Positions 16,166-23,815 of a DNA stretch of 38,401 nucleotides are shown here, piece by piece (position 1 is the stretch's first letter; every line of letters starts with the position of its first letter). The DNA lies in NCBI GenBank assembly GCA_036841525.1, contig DAITVZ010000053.1, positions 1 to 38,401 on the forward strand, given 5' to 3'. A program made the position numbers and the translations under genes. The stretch is from JAAYEA01 sp012689325 (GTDB lineage: Bacteria > Chloroflexota > Anaerolineae > JAAYEA01). The notes under the pieces are model-generated. The model saw only the letters and a program-made list of their open reading frames with translations, was not told the DNA's origin and searched no databases.

Positions 16166-18145
16166 CTATGCCACCACCACTTTGATAAAGCTCTGCTTGC
16201 GGTACCGCACCAGGACCGCCCGCTGCCCATCCACCTCGACCACGTCCTTGAGGGTGAGCAGGCGGCCGATCTCGCCCGCCTTTCCGTCGTTGACGCGCAC
16301 CGCGCCCTGTTGGACCAGCCGCCGCGCCTCGCCCTTGGAGGTGACGTCCGGCGCGCTGGCGATGACGTCCACCAGCGGCAGGCCCGCCTCCAACTGGGCC
16401 ACGGTGGCGGCCAGGGTGGGCACGTCCTCCGGCAAGCCGCCGGCGCCGCCAAAGGCCTTGCGCGCGTCCGCCTGCGCCGTCCGCGCCGCTTCCTCGCCAT
16501 GCACCACCTTGGTCACCTCGAAGGCCAGCCGATGCTGCGCCGCCCGCGGGTCGCCCGCCACGATCTGGTCGATCTCGTCCAGCGGCAGGAAGGTGAACAG
16601 GCGGAAGAGCCGCCGCAGCTCCGTGTCCGCCGAGTTGACCCAGTACTGGTAGAAGGCAAAGGGCGTAGTGCGCTGGGCGTTCAGCCAGATCGCCTCGCCC
16701 TCAGCAGTCTTGCCCATCTTTTGCCCGCTGGCATCCAGCAGCAGCGAGAAGGTCATGGCGTAGGCCGTCTCGTTCAACCGGCGGCTGATGAGGTCCGCGC
16801 CCGACAGGATATTGGTCCACTGGTCATCGCCGCCCAGTTGCAGGCGGCACCCCCGCGTGGTGTACAAATGGTAAAAGTCGTAACCCTGCATGGTCGGGTA
16901 CATGAACTCGAACAGCGAAAGATGTCCCTGCTCGTTCAGCCGCTGCTCGAAGGTCTCCATTTTGACCATGCGGTTGACGCTAAAGTACAGTGCCACCTCC
17001 CGCAGGTAGTCGAACATGGGCATGTTCAGCCAGTCGGCGTTGTTGACCATCTCGGCCTTGGGGCGGCCGGGCAGGTCGTGGTCGAAATCAGCCAGGCCGA
17101 TGCCCTGCACCTGCGCGCGGATGGCGGCCATGTTGTGCTCGATCTCGTCGTTCGTCATCACGCGGCGGCTCTTGGTCTTGCCGGTGGGATCGCCCACCTG
17201 GGCGGTGCCGCCGCCGCTCAGGAAGAGCATCTTGTGACCCGCCTCTTGCAGGTAGCGAAAAACCATCAGCGAGAGCAAGTGGCCGATGTGCAGCGAGTCG
17301 CCGGTGGGGTCGAACCCCTGGTAGATGGTGGTGGGCTGCCTCAGCAGTTTGCGCACGCCCTCGCGGTCCGAGCTGCGCCGGATGTAGCCGCGCATCTCGA
17401 GCAGGTCATAGATGCTCTCCGGCTCGGCTCTCGGCGCAGGTGGCGCGATGGTTTCCTCGCGATGCGCAGCGTCCAGCACGTTGTAGCTGATCTCGCCGCC
17501 GCAAAACTTGGCCAGCAGCTCCATCAGCTCGCGAACCGCCGCCTCGCCCTCGGCGCGGGTGGCCGGCGGGAGGATATCGACATTGATGGTTACGTCGGTG
17601 GTCTGCGGCGTGACCTTGGTATGCTCGCCCTGCCGCCAGACCCAGCGCCGGGCCATCACCTTGCGCTGATCGGCATAGATCACCTCGCCCCGTTCCACCG
17701 GCTCCACTTCGCTGCCGCCGATGGGCACATAGATCTCGTCGCCCTGGGCCAGCCGCACGCCGAAATCGCCGACCACGCGGCCCAGGTCGTCGGCGCCGCA
17801 AGGCACCAAGTGCTTGAGCGAGATATAGTTCAGCAGCGCCACCACCGGCGAGCCGCTGGCGATCTCGCTGCCCGCCAGGGCCAACGCAGCCAGGTGCTGC
17901 ACCGAGGGAGGATAAACGTCCGGGTCCGCGCCGAACCGGGCAAAGGCCGCCCGCCAACTGGCCAGGCGCGGATGGGCCAGGTAGGACTCGGCGCTCAGCG
18001 TGGCGCGCACCTGCGCCGCCGCCCCGGCCAGCAGCGCCGCCAGCTCGTCGGGAACGCTGTCGTTGACGATGCCCTTGGCCACGATGGTGTACATCGTGTA
18101 CTCGGGGAACCTCTGGACCATCTCGGGCGATAGGGTGAGTTTCAT
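16166..18145 (-). CDS. tyrS: Tyrosyl-tRNA synthetase with N-terminal B3/B4 (PheRS editing-like) domain
   Basis: 659 residues from the ATG at 18145 (AAAGGAGGAG upstream). Residues ~1-235 resemble the COG3382 / PheRS beta B3/B4 domain (FRRFG-like AFARFGADPDVYPPSV, NYISLKHLVP, GGSEVEPVERGEVIYAD). Residues ~245-659 are a class I TyrRS: HIGH at 286-289, GGGTAQVGDPTGK, the Tyr pocket region with QLGGDDQW, a KMGKT signature loop at 476-480 (variant of KMSKS), and a C-terminal S4 RNA-binding domain. Normal bacterial TyrRS is ~400-430 residues, so ~235 extra residues are fused in frame with no stop or internal restart signal. B3/B4 domains hydrolyse mischarged tRNA in PheRS; whether this one edits is unknown. 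Expression appears controlled by a Tyr-codon leader attenuator upstream. Confidence 0.92.
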   Translation of the reverse strand: MKLTLSPEMVQRFPEYTMYTIVAKGIVNDSVPDELAALLAGAAAQVRATLSAESYLAHPRLASWRAAFARFGADPDVYPPSVQHLAALALAGSEIASGSPVVALLNYISLKHLVPCGADDLGRVVGDFGVRLAQGDEIYVPIGGSEVEPVERGEVIYADQRKVMARRWVWRQGEHTKVTPQTTDVTINVDILPPATRAEGEAAVRELMELLAKFCGGEISYNVLDAAHREETIAPPAPRAEPESIYDLLEMRGYIRRSSDREGVRKLLRQPTTIYQGFDPTGDSLHIGHLLSLMVFRYLQEAGHKMLFLSGGGTAQVGDPTGKTKSRRVMTNDEIEHNMAAIRAQVQGIGLADFDHDLPGRPKAEMVNNADWLNMPMFDYLREVALYFSVNRMVKMETFEQRLNEQGHLSLFEFMYPTMQGYDFYHLYTTRGCRLQLGGDDQWTNILSGADLISRRLNETAYAMTFSLLLDASGQKMGKTAEGEAIWLNAQRTTPFAFYQYWVNSADTELRRLFRLFTFLPLDEIDQIVAGDPRAAQHRLAFEVTKVVHGEEAARTAQADARKAFGGAGGLPEDVPTLAATVAQLEAGLPLVDVIASAPDVTSKGEARRLVQQGAVRVNDGKAGEIGRLLTLKDVVEVDGQRAVLVRYRKQSFIKVVVA

Positions 18146-18187
18146 GATCTCGCTCCTCCTTTCATCTCGGCGGCAAGCCGGGCGCAC

Positions 18188-18218
18188 AAAAAAGCGTGGA
18201 GCCGGTTGCTCCACGCTT
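18188..18218 (-). terminator. Attenuator terminator in the tyrS leader (segments 3:4)
   Basis: An 11-bp perfect stem, AAGCGTGGAGC (18218-18208), loop AACCG, complement (18202-18192), merges into a run of six T's (18193-18188). It sits 43 bp before the tyrS ATG and after the leader peptide stop. Confidence 0.9.
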
Positions 18219-18311
18219 GGGGTATGCTGTATCGCTGTGCTCAGGCAGCGTCCCGGACGCGAAGCAACCTGCTCGCCATGCGAGCATAATAATAGGCATA
18301 GGTCGCTTCGC
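18188..18311 (-). promoter_or_regulatory. Ribosome-mediated tyrosine attenuator of tyrS
   Basis: Segment 1 (18311-18300, GCGAAGCGACCT) pairs with segment 2 (18270-18259, AGGTTGCTTCGC): 12 bp with one G-U. Between them lie the Tyr codons (18300-18286) and a small 6-bp hairpin (18285-18271). Segment 2 (GGTTGCTTCGCGT, 18269-18257) can instead pair over 13 positions, three of them wobble, with the 5' arm and loop of the terminator (up to 18205). A ribosome stalled at the Tyr codons covers segment 1, frees segment 2 and prevents the terminator. This is the classical logic; its operation here is inferred from sequence. Confidence 0.78.
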
Positions 18312-18396
18312 ACCCAGGCACCAGGGCAGAGGGTCGCTCCGCGCGGGAGGGCCGCTTCACCAGGTGATCGCCTTGTGCCCAGGCCGGAATGAACAT
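18241..18396 (-). CDS. Tyrosine-rich leader peptide of tyrS
   Basis: 51 codons, ATG at 18396 preceded by AAGAGGAG. Codons 33-37 are Tyr-Ala-Tyr-Tyr-Tyr, all Tyr written TAT. No other Tyr occurs in the peptide. It ends 22 bp before the terminator stem. No similarity to a functional protein is apparent. Its role would be to sense charged tRNA-Tyr through ribosome stalling. It is longer than typical enterobacterial leader peptides (14-32 residues), which is unusual. Confidence 0.75.
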   Translation of the reverse strand: MFIPAWAQGDHLVKRPSRAERPSALVPGCEATYAYYYARMASRLLRVRDAA

Positions 18397-18420
18397 CGTT
18401 CGCTCCTCTTGAACGCCACC

Positions 18421-18449
18421 ATGATAGCACAATTCTCAAAGAAGGTCAA
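18421..18449 (-). promoter_or_regulatory. Promoter of the tyrS leader
   Basis: Minus strand TTGACC (18449-18444), 17 bp, TATCAT (18426-18421), with an extended -10 TGC. The transcript start near 18414 leaves ~18 nt before the leader peptide ATG, so the leader is the first thing translated. Confidence 0.8.
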
Positions 18450-18463
18450 AGCTGTCGCTGCCT

Positions 18464-19531
18464 CTAGTACGATCCTAATCCTTTGGCAAGCTCGACCCAC
18501 TGGCGAAAGGTCTCCAGGCTCACCGATTCCGGAACGGAGTGGTCCGAGCTGATAACATAGCCGCCGTTGCGCTTCAGAATGGGAATGAGGTGGCGCATCT
18601 CCTCCCACAGCTTGTCCGGCTCGGTATAGAGCGCGGCGTTCAGCCCGCCATGAAAGGCCAGCACGTCGCCGAACTCGGCCTTGAGCTTGGCCGGGTCCAT
18701 CCCCGCCTTGACCTCCAGCGGGTTGAGCATGTCGATCCCCGCATCCACCAGATCGGGGACAAACGGCATGATGTTGCCGCAAGAATGCAGCTCGACCTTG
18801 GCGCCACGCGCGTGCGCCCAATCGGCGGCGCGCTTGTGCACCGGCTTGACCAGCTCGCGATAAATCTTGGGCGAAAAGAACTGGTGCGCCTTGTAGCCCA
18901 TGTCGTCGGGCCAGCGGATCACGTCAAAATGATAGCCCGCCTTCCAGACCATGTCAAAGAGCGCTAGGTCCACATCCAGCCAGTGGTTGAACATGTCCGA
19001 GACCCAATCGGGCTGCTCCACCATGGCGACCAGCAGCCGCTCCGTGCCCACAAAACGCGAGTGCACCACGTCAAAGCCGAACCAGAACGACGCCTGGATC
19101 CAGCGTCCTTCCTGCCGCCAGCGGGGGTAATTCGCCTTCAGGCGCTCCCAATCGATGCGGTCCGGCGTCGGCTCCATGCGCGCCTTGGCTTTCAGCCAAT
19201 CGTCGGGCGTCTTGACCGTAAAGTCGAGCCACTCCGGCACGCCGCCCACGTGCTTCCAGACGCGCTGCGTGGCGCCCCAGCGGGTCGTGCTCACGGTATA
19301 TTCCTCGGTCTCTTCCAGCACCACCTCGGGATAGCGCGGGCTGTTGTCCGCGCCGATGCTCGCGTATTTGTCCAGTCCGAAATAGTCCACAAAACTCACG
19401 TCCGCGGGCAAGCCCTCGCGATGCCAGCGCTCGACGGTGGAGGCCCAGGGGTCGTCGATGATCGGCGCGCGATCCGGGTCGCGGTGTTCATAGACGCGCT
19501 TCATCCGCTCGTAGGTGGTCAGTTCGGACAT
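18464..19531 (-). CDS. Uroporphyrinogen decarboxylase (URO-D)-family corrinoid-type methyltransferase
   Basis: 355 residues from the ATG at 19531 (GGAG 10 nt upstream). It has the URO-D/MtaA/CmuA-like TIM barrel with KAHQFFSPKIYRELVKP, ELHSCGNI (H249, C251, possible zinc ligands) and the C-terminal GGYVISSDHSVP motif. Unlike HemE it lacks haem-pathway neighbours and resembles the many paralogues thought to move methyl groups to or from corrinoids. It may cooperate with the activation-domain protein at 5392-6081, but this is inference. It is divergent from the galactonate dehydratase gene. Confidence 0.85.
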   Translation of the reverse strand: MSELTTYERMKRVYEHRDPDRAPIIDDPWASTVERWHREGLPADVSFVDYFGLDKYASIGADNSPRYPEVVLEETEEYTVSTTRWGATQRVWKHVGGVPEWLDFTVKTPDDWLKAKARMEPTPDRIDWERLKANYPRWRQEGRWIQASFWFGFDVVHSRFVGTERLLVAMVEQPDWVSDMFNHWLDVDLALFDMVWKAGYHFDVIRWPDDMGYKAHQFFSPKIYRELVKPVHKRAADWAHARGAKVELHSCGNIMPFVPDLVDAGIDMLNPLEVKAGMDPAKLKAEFGDVLAFHGGLNAALYTEPDKLWEEMRHLIPILKRNGGYVISSDHSVPESVSLETFRQWVELAKGLGSY

Positions 19532-19609
19532 GGCTCTCATTCTCCAGGTGGTGGTTTCCGGCTGTCGCCCGGCGGGCTGGGCCGCTAGACGCGCCGGCGC
19601 TCTTGGAGT

Positions 19610-19638
19610 ATCATAGCACCCAGAAACGGAATGACCAA
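19610..19638 (-). promoter_or_regulatory. Promoter of the URO-D gene, overlapping a possible dgoD promoter
   Basis: Minus strand TTGGTC (19638-19633), 17 bp, TATGAT (19615-19610) with extended TGC. On the plus strand TATCAT (19609-19614) lies over the same bases, with a weak -35 (TAGACG, 19586-19591). The two -10 boxes would share DNA, so the genes could be co-regulated. Confidence 0.6.
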
Positions 19639-19662
19639 ACACGCACGCGGAGGGATGCCGTC

Positions 19663-20805
19663 ATGAAGATCACCCGCCTAGAGACCCTGTTCGTCAAACC
19701 GCGCTGGGTCTTTCTGAAGGTCCACACCGATGCCGGGATCGTGGGGCTGGGCGAGCCCATCGTGGAGGGGCAAAGCAAGGCCACCGCCGCCGCGGTCCAC
19801 GACATGGGCCGCTACCTCATCGGTCAGGACCCCTTCCGCATCGAGCACCACTGGCAGGCCATCTATCGCGGCGCCTTTTACCGCGGCGGCCCCGTGCTCA
19901 CCAGCGCCCTCTCGGGGATCGAGCAGGCGCTGTGGGACATCAAGGGCAAGGCGCTGGGCGTGCCGGCCTACGAGCTGCTGGGCGGCGCGGTGCGCGACCG
20001 CATTCGCCTCTATCGCGGCGTCAACCGGGTGCGCATGTACGCTGGCGGCGACGAGGACATCCCCGCCGAATACGCCGAGGGGGCGCGCGCCCTGGTGGCG
20101 GAGGGCTTTACCGCGCTCAAGACCAGCATCCCCAAGGCCGTGCAGATCGTGGACAAGCCGAGCCGCATCGACGAGTTCGTCGCCCCCTTTGCCGCCATGC
20201 GCGAGGCCATCGGCAACGACGTGGACATGGCCATCGACTTTCACGGGCGCGTCAGCCCGGCCATGGCCGTGCGCCTCTGCCAGGCGCTGGAGCCCTATCG
20301 CCCGATGTTCGTCGAGGAGCCCTGCCTGCCCGAGAACGTGGACACCATGGTCACTATCGCGCGCGGCACCACCATCCCCATCGCCACGGGCGAGCGGCTC
20401 TTTACCAAGTGGGGGTTTCGCGAGGTGTTGGAAAAGCAGGCGGCCTGCATCGTGCAGCCCGACCTCTCCCATGCTGGCGGCCTGTTGGAATGCATCAAGA
20501 TCGCCGCCATGGCCGAGGTATACTATGCCGCGGTGGCCCCCCATTGCCCCCTCGGCCCTATCGCCCTGGCGGCCTGCCTGCAACTGGACGCCTGCACGCC
20601 CAATTTCCTGATCCAGGAGCACACCACGCTGGGCGAGGGCTACCTGCGCGAGCCCTTTGTGCTGGACCAGGGCTATGTCGCCCTGCCTGCCAAGCCTGGG
20701 CTGGGCATCGAGCTGGACGAAGAGGCCGTGGCCGCCAAGCTGTACGAGGGGGATTGGGATACCCCGCGCCTCTGGCATGAGGATGGCGCGGTGGCCGATT
20801 GGTGA
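19663..20805 (+). CDS. dgoD: D-galactonate dehydratase-like enolase-superfamily enzyme
   Basis: 380 residues from the ATG at 19663 (CGGAGGG upstream). It is in the mandelate racemase/muconate lactonising branch of the enolase superfamily, dehydrating sugar acids. Key residues D192 and H194 (DFHGR), E218 (VEEP), E244 (ATGER) and H294 (APHCPLGP) all match E. coli DgoD D183/H185, E209, E235 and H285 with a constant offset of 9. QALWDIKGKALG and the PHCPLGPIALAACL block are near identical in style. It would make 2-keto-3-deoxy-galactonate. The sequence between residues ~125 and 180 differs from DgoD, so a related sugar acid is possible. Confidence 0.82.
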   Translation: MKITRLETLFVKPRWVFLKVHTDAGIVGLGEPIVEGQSKATAAAVHDMGRYLIGQDPFRIEHHWQAIYRGAFYRGGPVLTSALSGIEQALWDIKGKALGVPAYELLGGAVRDRIRLYRGVNRVRMYAGGDEDIPAEYAEGARALVAEGFTALKTSIPKAVQIVDKPSRIDEFVAPFAAMREAIGNDVDMAIDFHGRVSPAMAVRLCQALEPYRPMFVEEPCLPENVDTMVTIARGTTIPIATGERLFTKWGFREVLEKQAACIVQPDLSHAGGLLECIKIAAMAEVYYAAVAPHCPLGPIALAACLQLDACTPNFLIQEHTTLGEGYLREPFVLDQGYVALPAKPGLGIELDEEAVAAKLYEGDWDTPRLWHEDGAVADW

Positions 20806-20826
20806 GCGCGAGGGGCGCGGGTGCGT

Positions 20827-20855
20827 TTTCCATGCGTCGCAACCCATGCTATAAT
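20827..20855 (+). promoter_or_regulatory. Promoter of the zinc-ribbon gene
   Basis: A perfect TATAAT (20850-20855) with extended -10 (TGC). The -35 is weak (TTTCCA 20827-20832, 17 bp spacing). Confidence 0.6.
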
Positions 20856-20917
20856 CTGGAAGAGGGGTTTGGCCACCCTTCGCCGCTGGACCCTAACCGA
20901 TCCCGGAGGTGGCAACC

Positions 20918-21619
20918 ATGAGTCGTGGGGAAGCCCTATGGTATCTACAAGGCATCGACCTGGCCCTAGCCGACGCGGGCAAGAGGCTGCTGGCGGCGCG
21001 CGCCCAGGTGGGCGAAACCCCCGCACTACAAGAGGCCCGACAGTCCGTTAGCGACGGCGAAGAGAGGCTGCGCCAGTTGCGCACCGAGGTGCGCTCCGCC
21101 GAGCTGGAGCTGAGCAGCCTGGACGCCAAGATCACCGAGGTCGGGGGCAGGCTCTATGGCGGACGGGTCACCAACCCCAAGGAGCTGGCCAGCCTGCAAC
21201 AGGACCTGCACCTGCTCAAGCACAAGCAGGGCGAGCTGGAAGATGGCGTCCTCCAGACCATGACCGAGATCGAAGAGCAAGAAGTCGCCCTGGCCAGCCA
21301 GCGCCAGACCTTGCAGGCCGTCGAGGCCGACTGGAACGCGAGCCAGAAGACGCTCGCCGCCGCCATTGGAGAGCTGGAGGCCCAGTTCCGCGCCCTGAGC
21401 GCGCAGCGCACTGCCGCGCTCAACGGCGTTAGCGCGGAGGATTTCGGCGCCTATGACGAGATCCGCCGCCGCAAGGGCGGCCAGGCGGTGGCGCGGCTGC
21501 AAGGCGACCATTGCGAGAGCTGCCACGTCGAGGTGCCGCCAGCCAAAAAGCAGCGCGTCCGCGCCCAAGCCGAGCTGGTGCTGTGCGACGCCTGCGGCCG
21601 CATCCTATATGCGGGCTGA
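20918..21619 (+). CDS. Coiled-coil protein with C-terminal C4 zinc ribbon (COG1579 type)
   Basis: 233 residues, ATG with GGAGG upstream. A long heptad-rich coiled coil (~20-175) contains the conserved break GRLYGGRVTNPKELASLQQDL. A zinc ribbon follows: C199-x2-C202 and C223-x2-C226. Proteins of this family are widespread in bacteria and lack a settled function; nucleic-acid or membrane-trafficking roles have been suggested. It is followed after 47 bp by the ATPase/propeller gene and may be co-transcribed with it. Confidence 0.85.
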   Translation: MSRGEALWYLQGIDLALADAGKRLLAARAQVGETPALQEARQSVSDGEERLRQLRTEVRSAELELSSLDAKITEVGGRLYGGRVTNPKELASLQQDLHLLKHKQGELEDGVLQTMTEIEEQEVALASQRQTLQAVEADWNASQKTLAAAIGELEAQFRALSAQRTAALNGVSAEDFGAYDEIRRRKGGQAVARLQGDHCESCHVEVPPAKKQRVRAQAELVLCDACGRILYAG

Positions 21620-21666
21620 CCCCAACGCCCGGCCAATCCACTAGATCGCGAGAGTTGCGGCAACCT

Positions 21667-23745
21667 ATGCCGAACGCCACCAACCCATACATCATCGACG
21701 GGCCTCTGGAAGCCGGAGACCCCTTTATCGGCCGCGAGCGCGTCTTTGCCTGGATCCAGGAGAGCCTGGAAGCGGGCGAGCGCCTGCTCGCCCTCTATGG
21801 CCTGCCCCGCACCGGCAAGACCTCGCTGCTGCGCCGCCTGCCGCAGCGCCTGGGCAAGCGCTATCTCTATGTCTTTAACGACGTCACCGAGATCGCGCCC
21901 TGGCAGATGGGCGCCTGGGCGGCGCGCCTTCGGCGGGACGTGGCGGCGGTGCTCCAGGCGGCGGGGCGCCCCTGGCCCGCGGGGGCTGCTCCCGCGCCCG
22001 ACGCCGCGGCGGAGACGGCCTGGGACGGCCTGGCCGCCGCGCTGGGCGATACGCCTCTGTTGCTATTGGTGGACGGCCTTTCCCTGACGGACAAGCCGGA
22101 GGCCTGGTCGCCGCTGGCGGCCTGGCTTCGGGAGCTGGCGGGGTGGGCTCCCGTGCGGGCGCTCATGGCCTGGCAGGGGCACGCCGCCCAGGCCGCCGAG
22201 CCCGGCCATGCGGCGCTGGCGGCCCTCCCCTCGTTCGCCATCGGCTACCTCTCCGAGCGCGAAACGGAGCAGGCCCTCGTCGAGACGGCAGGGGGGCGGC
22301 TGCGCTACGACTATGACGCCGCCGAGCGGGTGCACGAGTGGACCGGCGGGCACCCCTTCCTGGTGCAGCTCTTTGGCCGCGCCCTCTTTGAGCAATGCGC
22401 CGCCCATGGGCGCGTGGATATCCACGCCGTGGAGCGCGTCCTGGCGCAGGTAACCGAGGCGGCCGGTCCCACCTTTCAGCAGGCCTGGGATTCCCTCTCG
22501 CCAGCGGCCCGGATCGCCCTTTCCTCCCTGGGGGAGCGCCGCGGGCGGCACAACCTCTTTACCCCCCGCGACGTGCAGGATTTCTTGCGCTGGCGAGAGC
22601 TACAGGTCCCGGCGGAGGACATTGCCAAGGCGCTGGGCGAGCTGACCACCCGGGGGCTGCTGACCCGCTTGAGCACCGACAGCTATAACGTGCCCGTGCC
22701 GCTGCTGACGGCCTGGGTGGCGCGCACTAAACCGGTCCCCGCCGTGGCCCACGAGGTCAAACGGTACAAGCCCGCGCCCGCCGCCCAGGACCTCAAGCAG
22801 GAGCGGGAGCCGATCCGCTGGGTGTCGATCTTGTCCTGGGCGCTGAGCCTCGTCCTGATCTTTTTGATCGCCATGGCCTGGCGTTCGCGCGAGCCCTCCG
22901 TCAGCCCCGTGACCGGCCAGACCCCCGAGGCGGCCGCCGACGACGCCCGCCTCATCGCTTATGCCAGCCGGGCGACCCAGGAGGGCAACGGCGACATCGT
23001 GGCGGCCAAAGCGGACGGCACCGGGCCCATCTCACTGACCGAGAACTTGGGCGACAACAGCGAGCCGACCTGGTCGCCCGATGGCGAGCGCCTCCTCTTT
23101 GTCTCCAACCGCAGCGGCAACAAAGAGATTTGGGTCATGAACGCCGACGGCAAGCGGCCCAAGAACCTCACCCGCCACGCCGACGACGATTGGATGCCGG
23201 CCTGGTCGCCCGATGGCCGGTCCATCGCCTTTTCCTCCTACCGCGACGGCAACTGGGAGATCTATATCAGCCGCGCCGATGGCTCGCGCCCCGTCCGCCT
23301 GACCAACGAGCCGGCGGCGGATGTGGCGCCCTGCTGGTCGCCGGACGGCCAGCGGATCGCCTTTGCCTCCTATCGCGACGGCAACTGGGAGCTGTACCTG
23401 ATGGACCGCGACGGCGCCAACCAGCAGCGGTTGACGCAGAACGACGCCACCGACTATGCGCCGGATTGGTCGTCGGGGGGGGACCTCATCGCCTTCGAGA
23501 CCTATCGCGACGGGAACATGGAGGTTTACGTGGTGGCGCCGGACGGGACCGGCCTGCGGAACCTGACGCAGACGCCGGCCGCGAACGATCACGGGCCGGC
23601 TTGGTCAGCGGCGGGGGATCGCCTGCTCTACTATTCCAACCTGGACGGGGGCTGGGACATCTTTGTCATCGGGCTGGATGGCTCCGGGAAGAAGAACCTG
23701 ACCCGCAGCAAGGCGCTGGAGCGCGAGCCGAGCTGGCAGCCGTAG
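21667..23745 (+). CDS. AAA/STAND-like ATPase - transmembrane helix - TolB-type propeller protein
   Basis: 692 residues from the ATG at 21667 (weak ribosome site; the open frame upstream overlaps the previous gene). A P-loop lies at 45-53 (GLPRTGKTS) and a Walker B-like LLLLVDG with D136; the module resembles the archaeal/STAND ATPase type with a winged-helix-like region to ~370. One transmembrane helix spans ~385-405. From ~425 to the end are about six PD40/TolB repeats (SPDGRSIAFSSYRDGNWEIY and similar), forming an outer-side beta-propeller. This suggests a membrane sensor linking an external propeller to a cytoplasmic nucleotide switch; that role is inferred. Confidence 0.8.
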   Translation: MPNATNPYIIDGPLEAGDPFIGRERVFAWIQESLEAGERLLALYGLPRTGKTSLLRRLPQRLGKRYLYVFNDVTEIAPWQMGAWAARLRRDVAAVLQAAGRPWPAGAAPAPDAAAETAWDGLAAALGDTPLLLLVDGLSLTDKPEAWSPLAAWLRELAGWAPVRALMAWQGHAAQAAEPGHAALAALPSFAIGYLSERETEQALVETAGGRLRYDYDAAERVHEWTGGHPFLVQLFGRALFEQCAAHGRVDIHAVERVLAQVTEAAGPTFQQAWDSLSPAARIALSSLGERRGRHNLFTPRDVQDFLRWRELQVPAEDIAKALGELTTRGLLTRLSTDSYNVPVPLLTAWVARTKPVPAVAHEVKRYKPAPAAQDLKQEREPIRWVSILSWALSLVLIFLIAMAWRSREPSVSPVTGQTPEAAADDARLIAYASRATQEGNGDIVAAKADGTGPISLTENLGDNSEPTWSPDGERLLFVSNRSGNKEIWVMNADGKRPKNLTRHADDDWMPAWSPDGRSIAFSSYRDGNWEIYISRADGSRPVRLTNEPAADVAPCWSPDGQRIAFASYRDGNWELYLMDRDGANQQRLTQNDATDYAPDWSSGGDLIAFETYRDGNMEVYVVAPDGTGLRNLTQTPAANDHGPAWSAAGDRLLYYSNLDGGWDIFVIGLDGSGKKNLTRSKALEREPSWQP

Positions 23746-23815
23746 GGGTACAGCCAGAGGATAGCCCGCCTCAATGATCACAACATCCAGTCGCTGATAC
23801 GAGTCCTGCCAACCC

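Noticed and set aside
16102..16500. N-terminal extension of the NUDIX frame
   Set aside because: The extension is Arg/Ala/Pro-rich out-of-frame tyrS sequence; a GAGGAG ribosome site supports the TTG at 16101.
16025..18133. 702-codon plus-strand ORF opposite tyrS
   Set aside because: It is an antisense shadow without recognisable motifs; tyrS has all class I signatures.
18146..18400. T-box riboswitch upstream of tyrS
   Set aside because: No AGGGTGGNACCGCG-like antiterminator sequence. The only TGG before the hairpin would read UGGA, which does not fit the A discriminator expected of tRNA-Tyr. The Tyr codons are in a translated ORF with a ribosome site.
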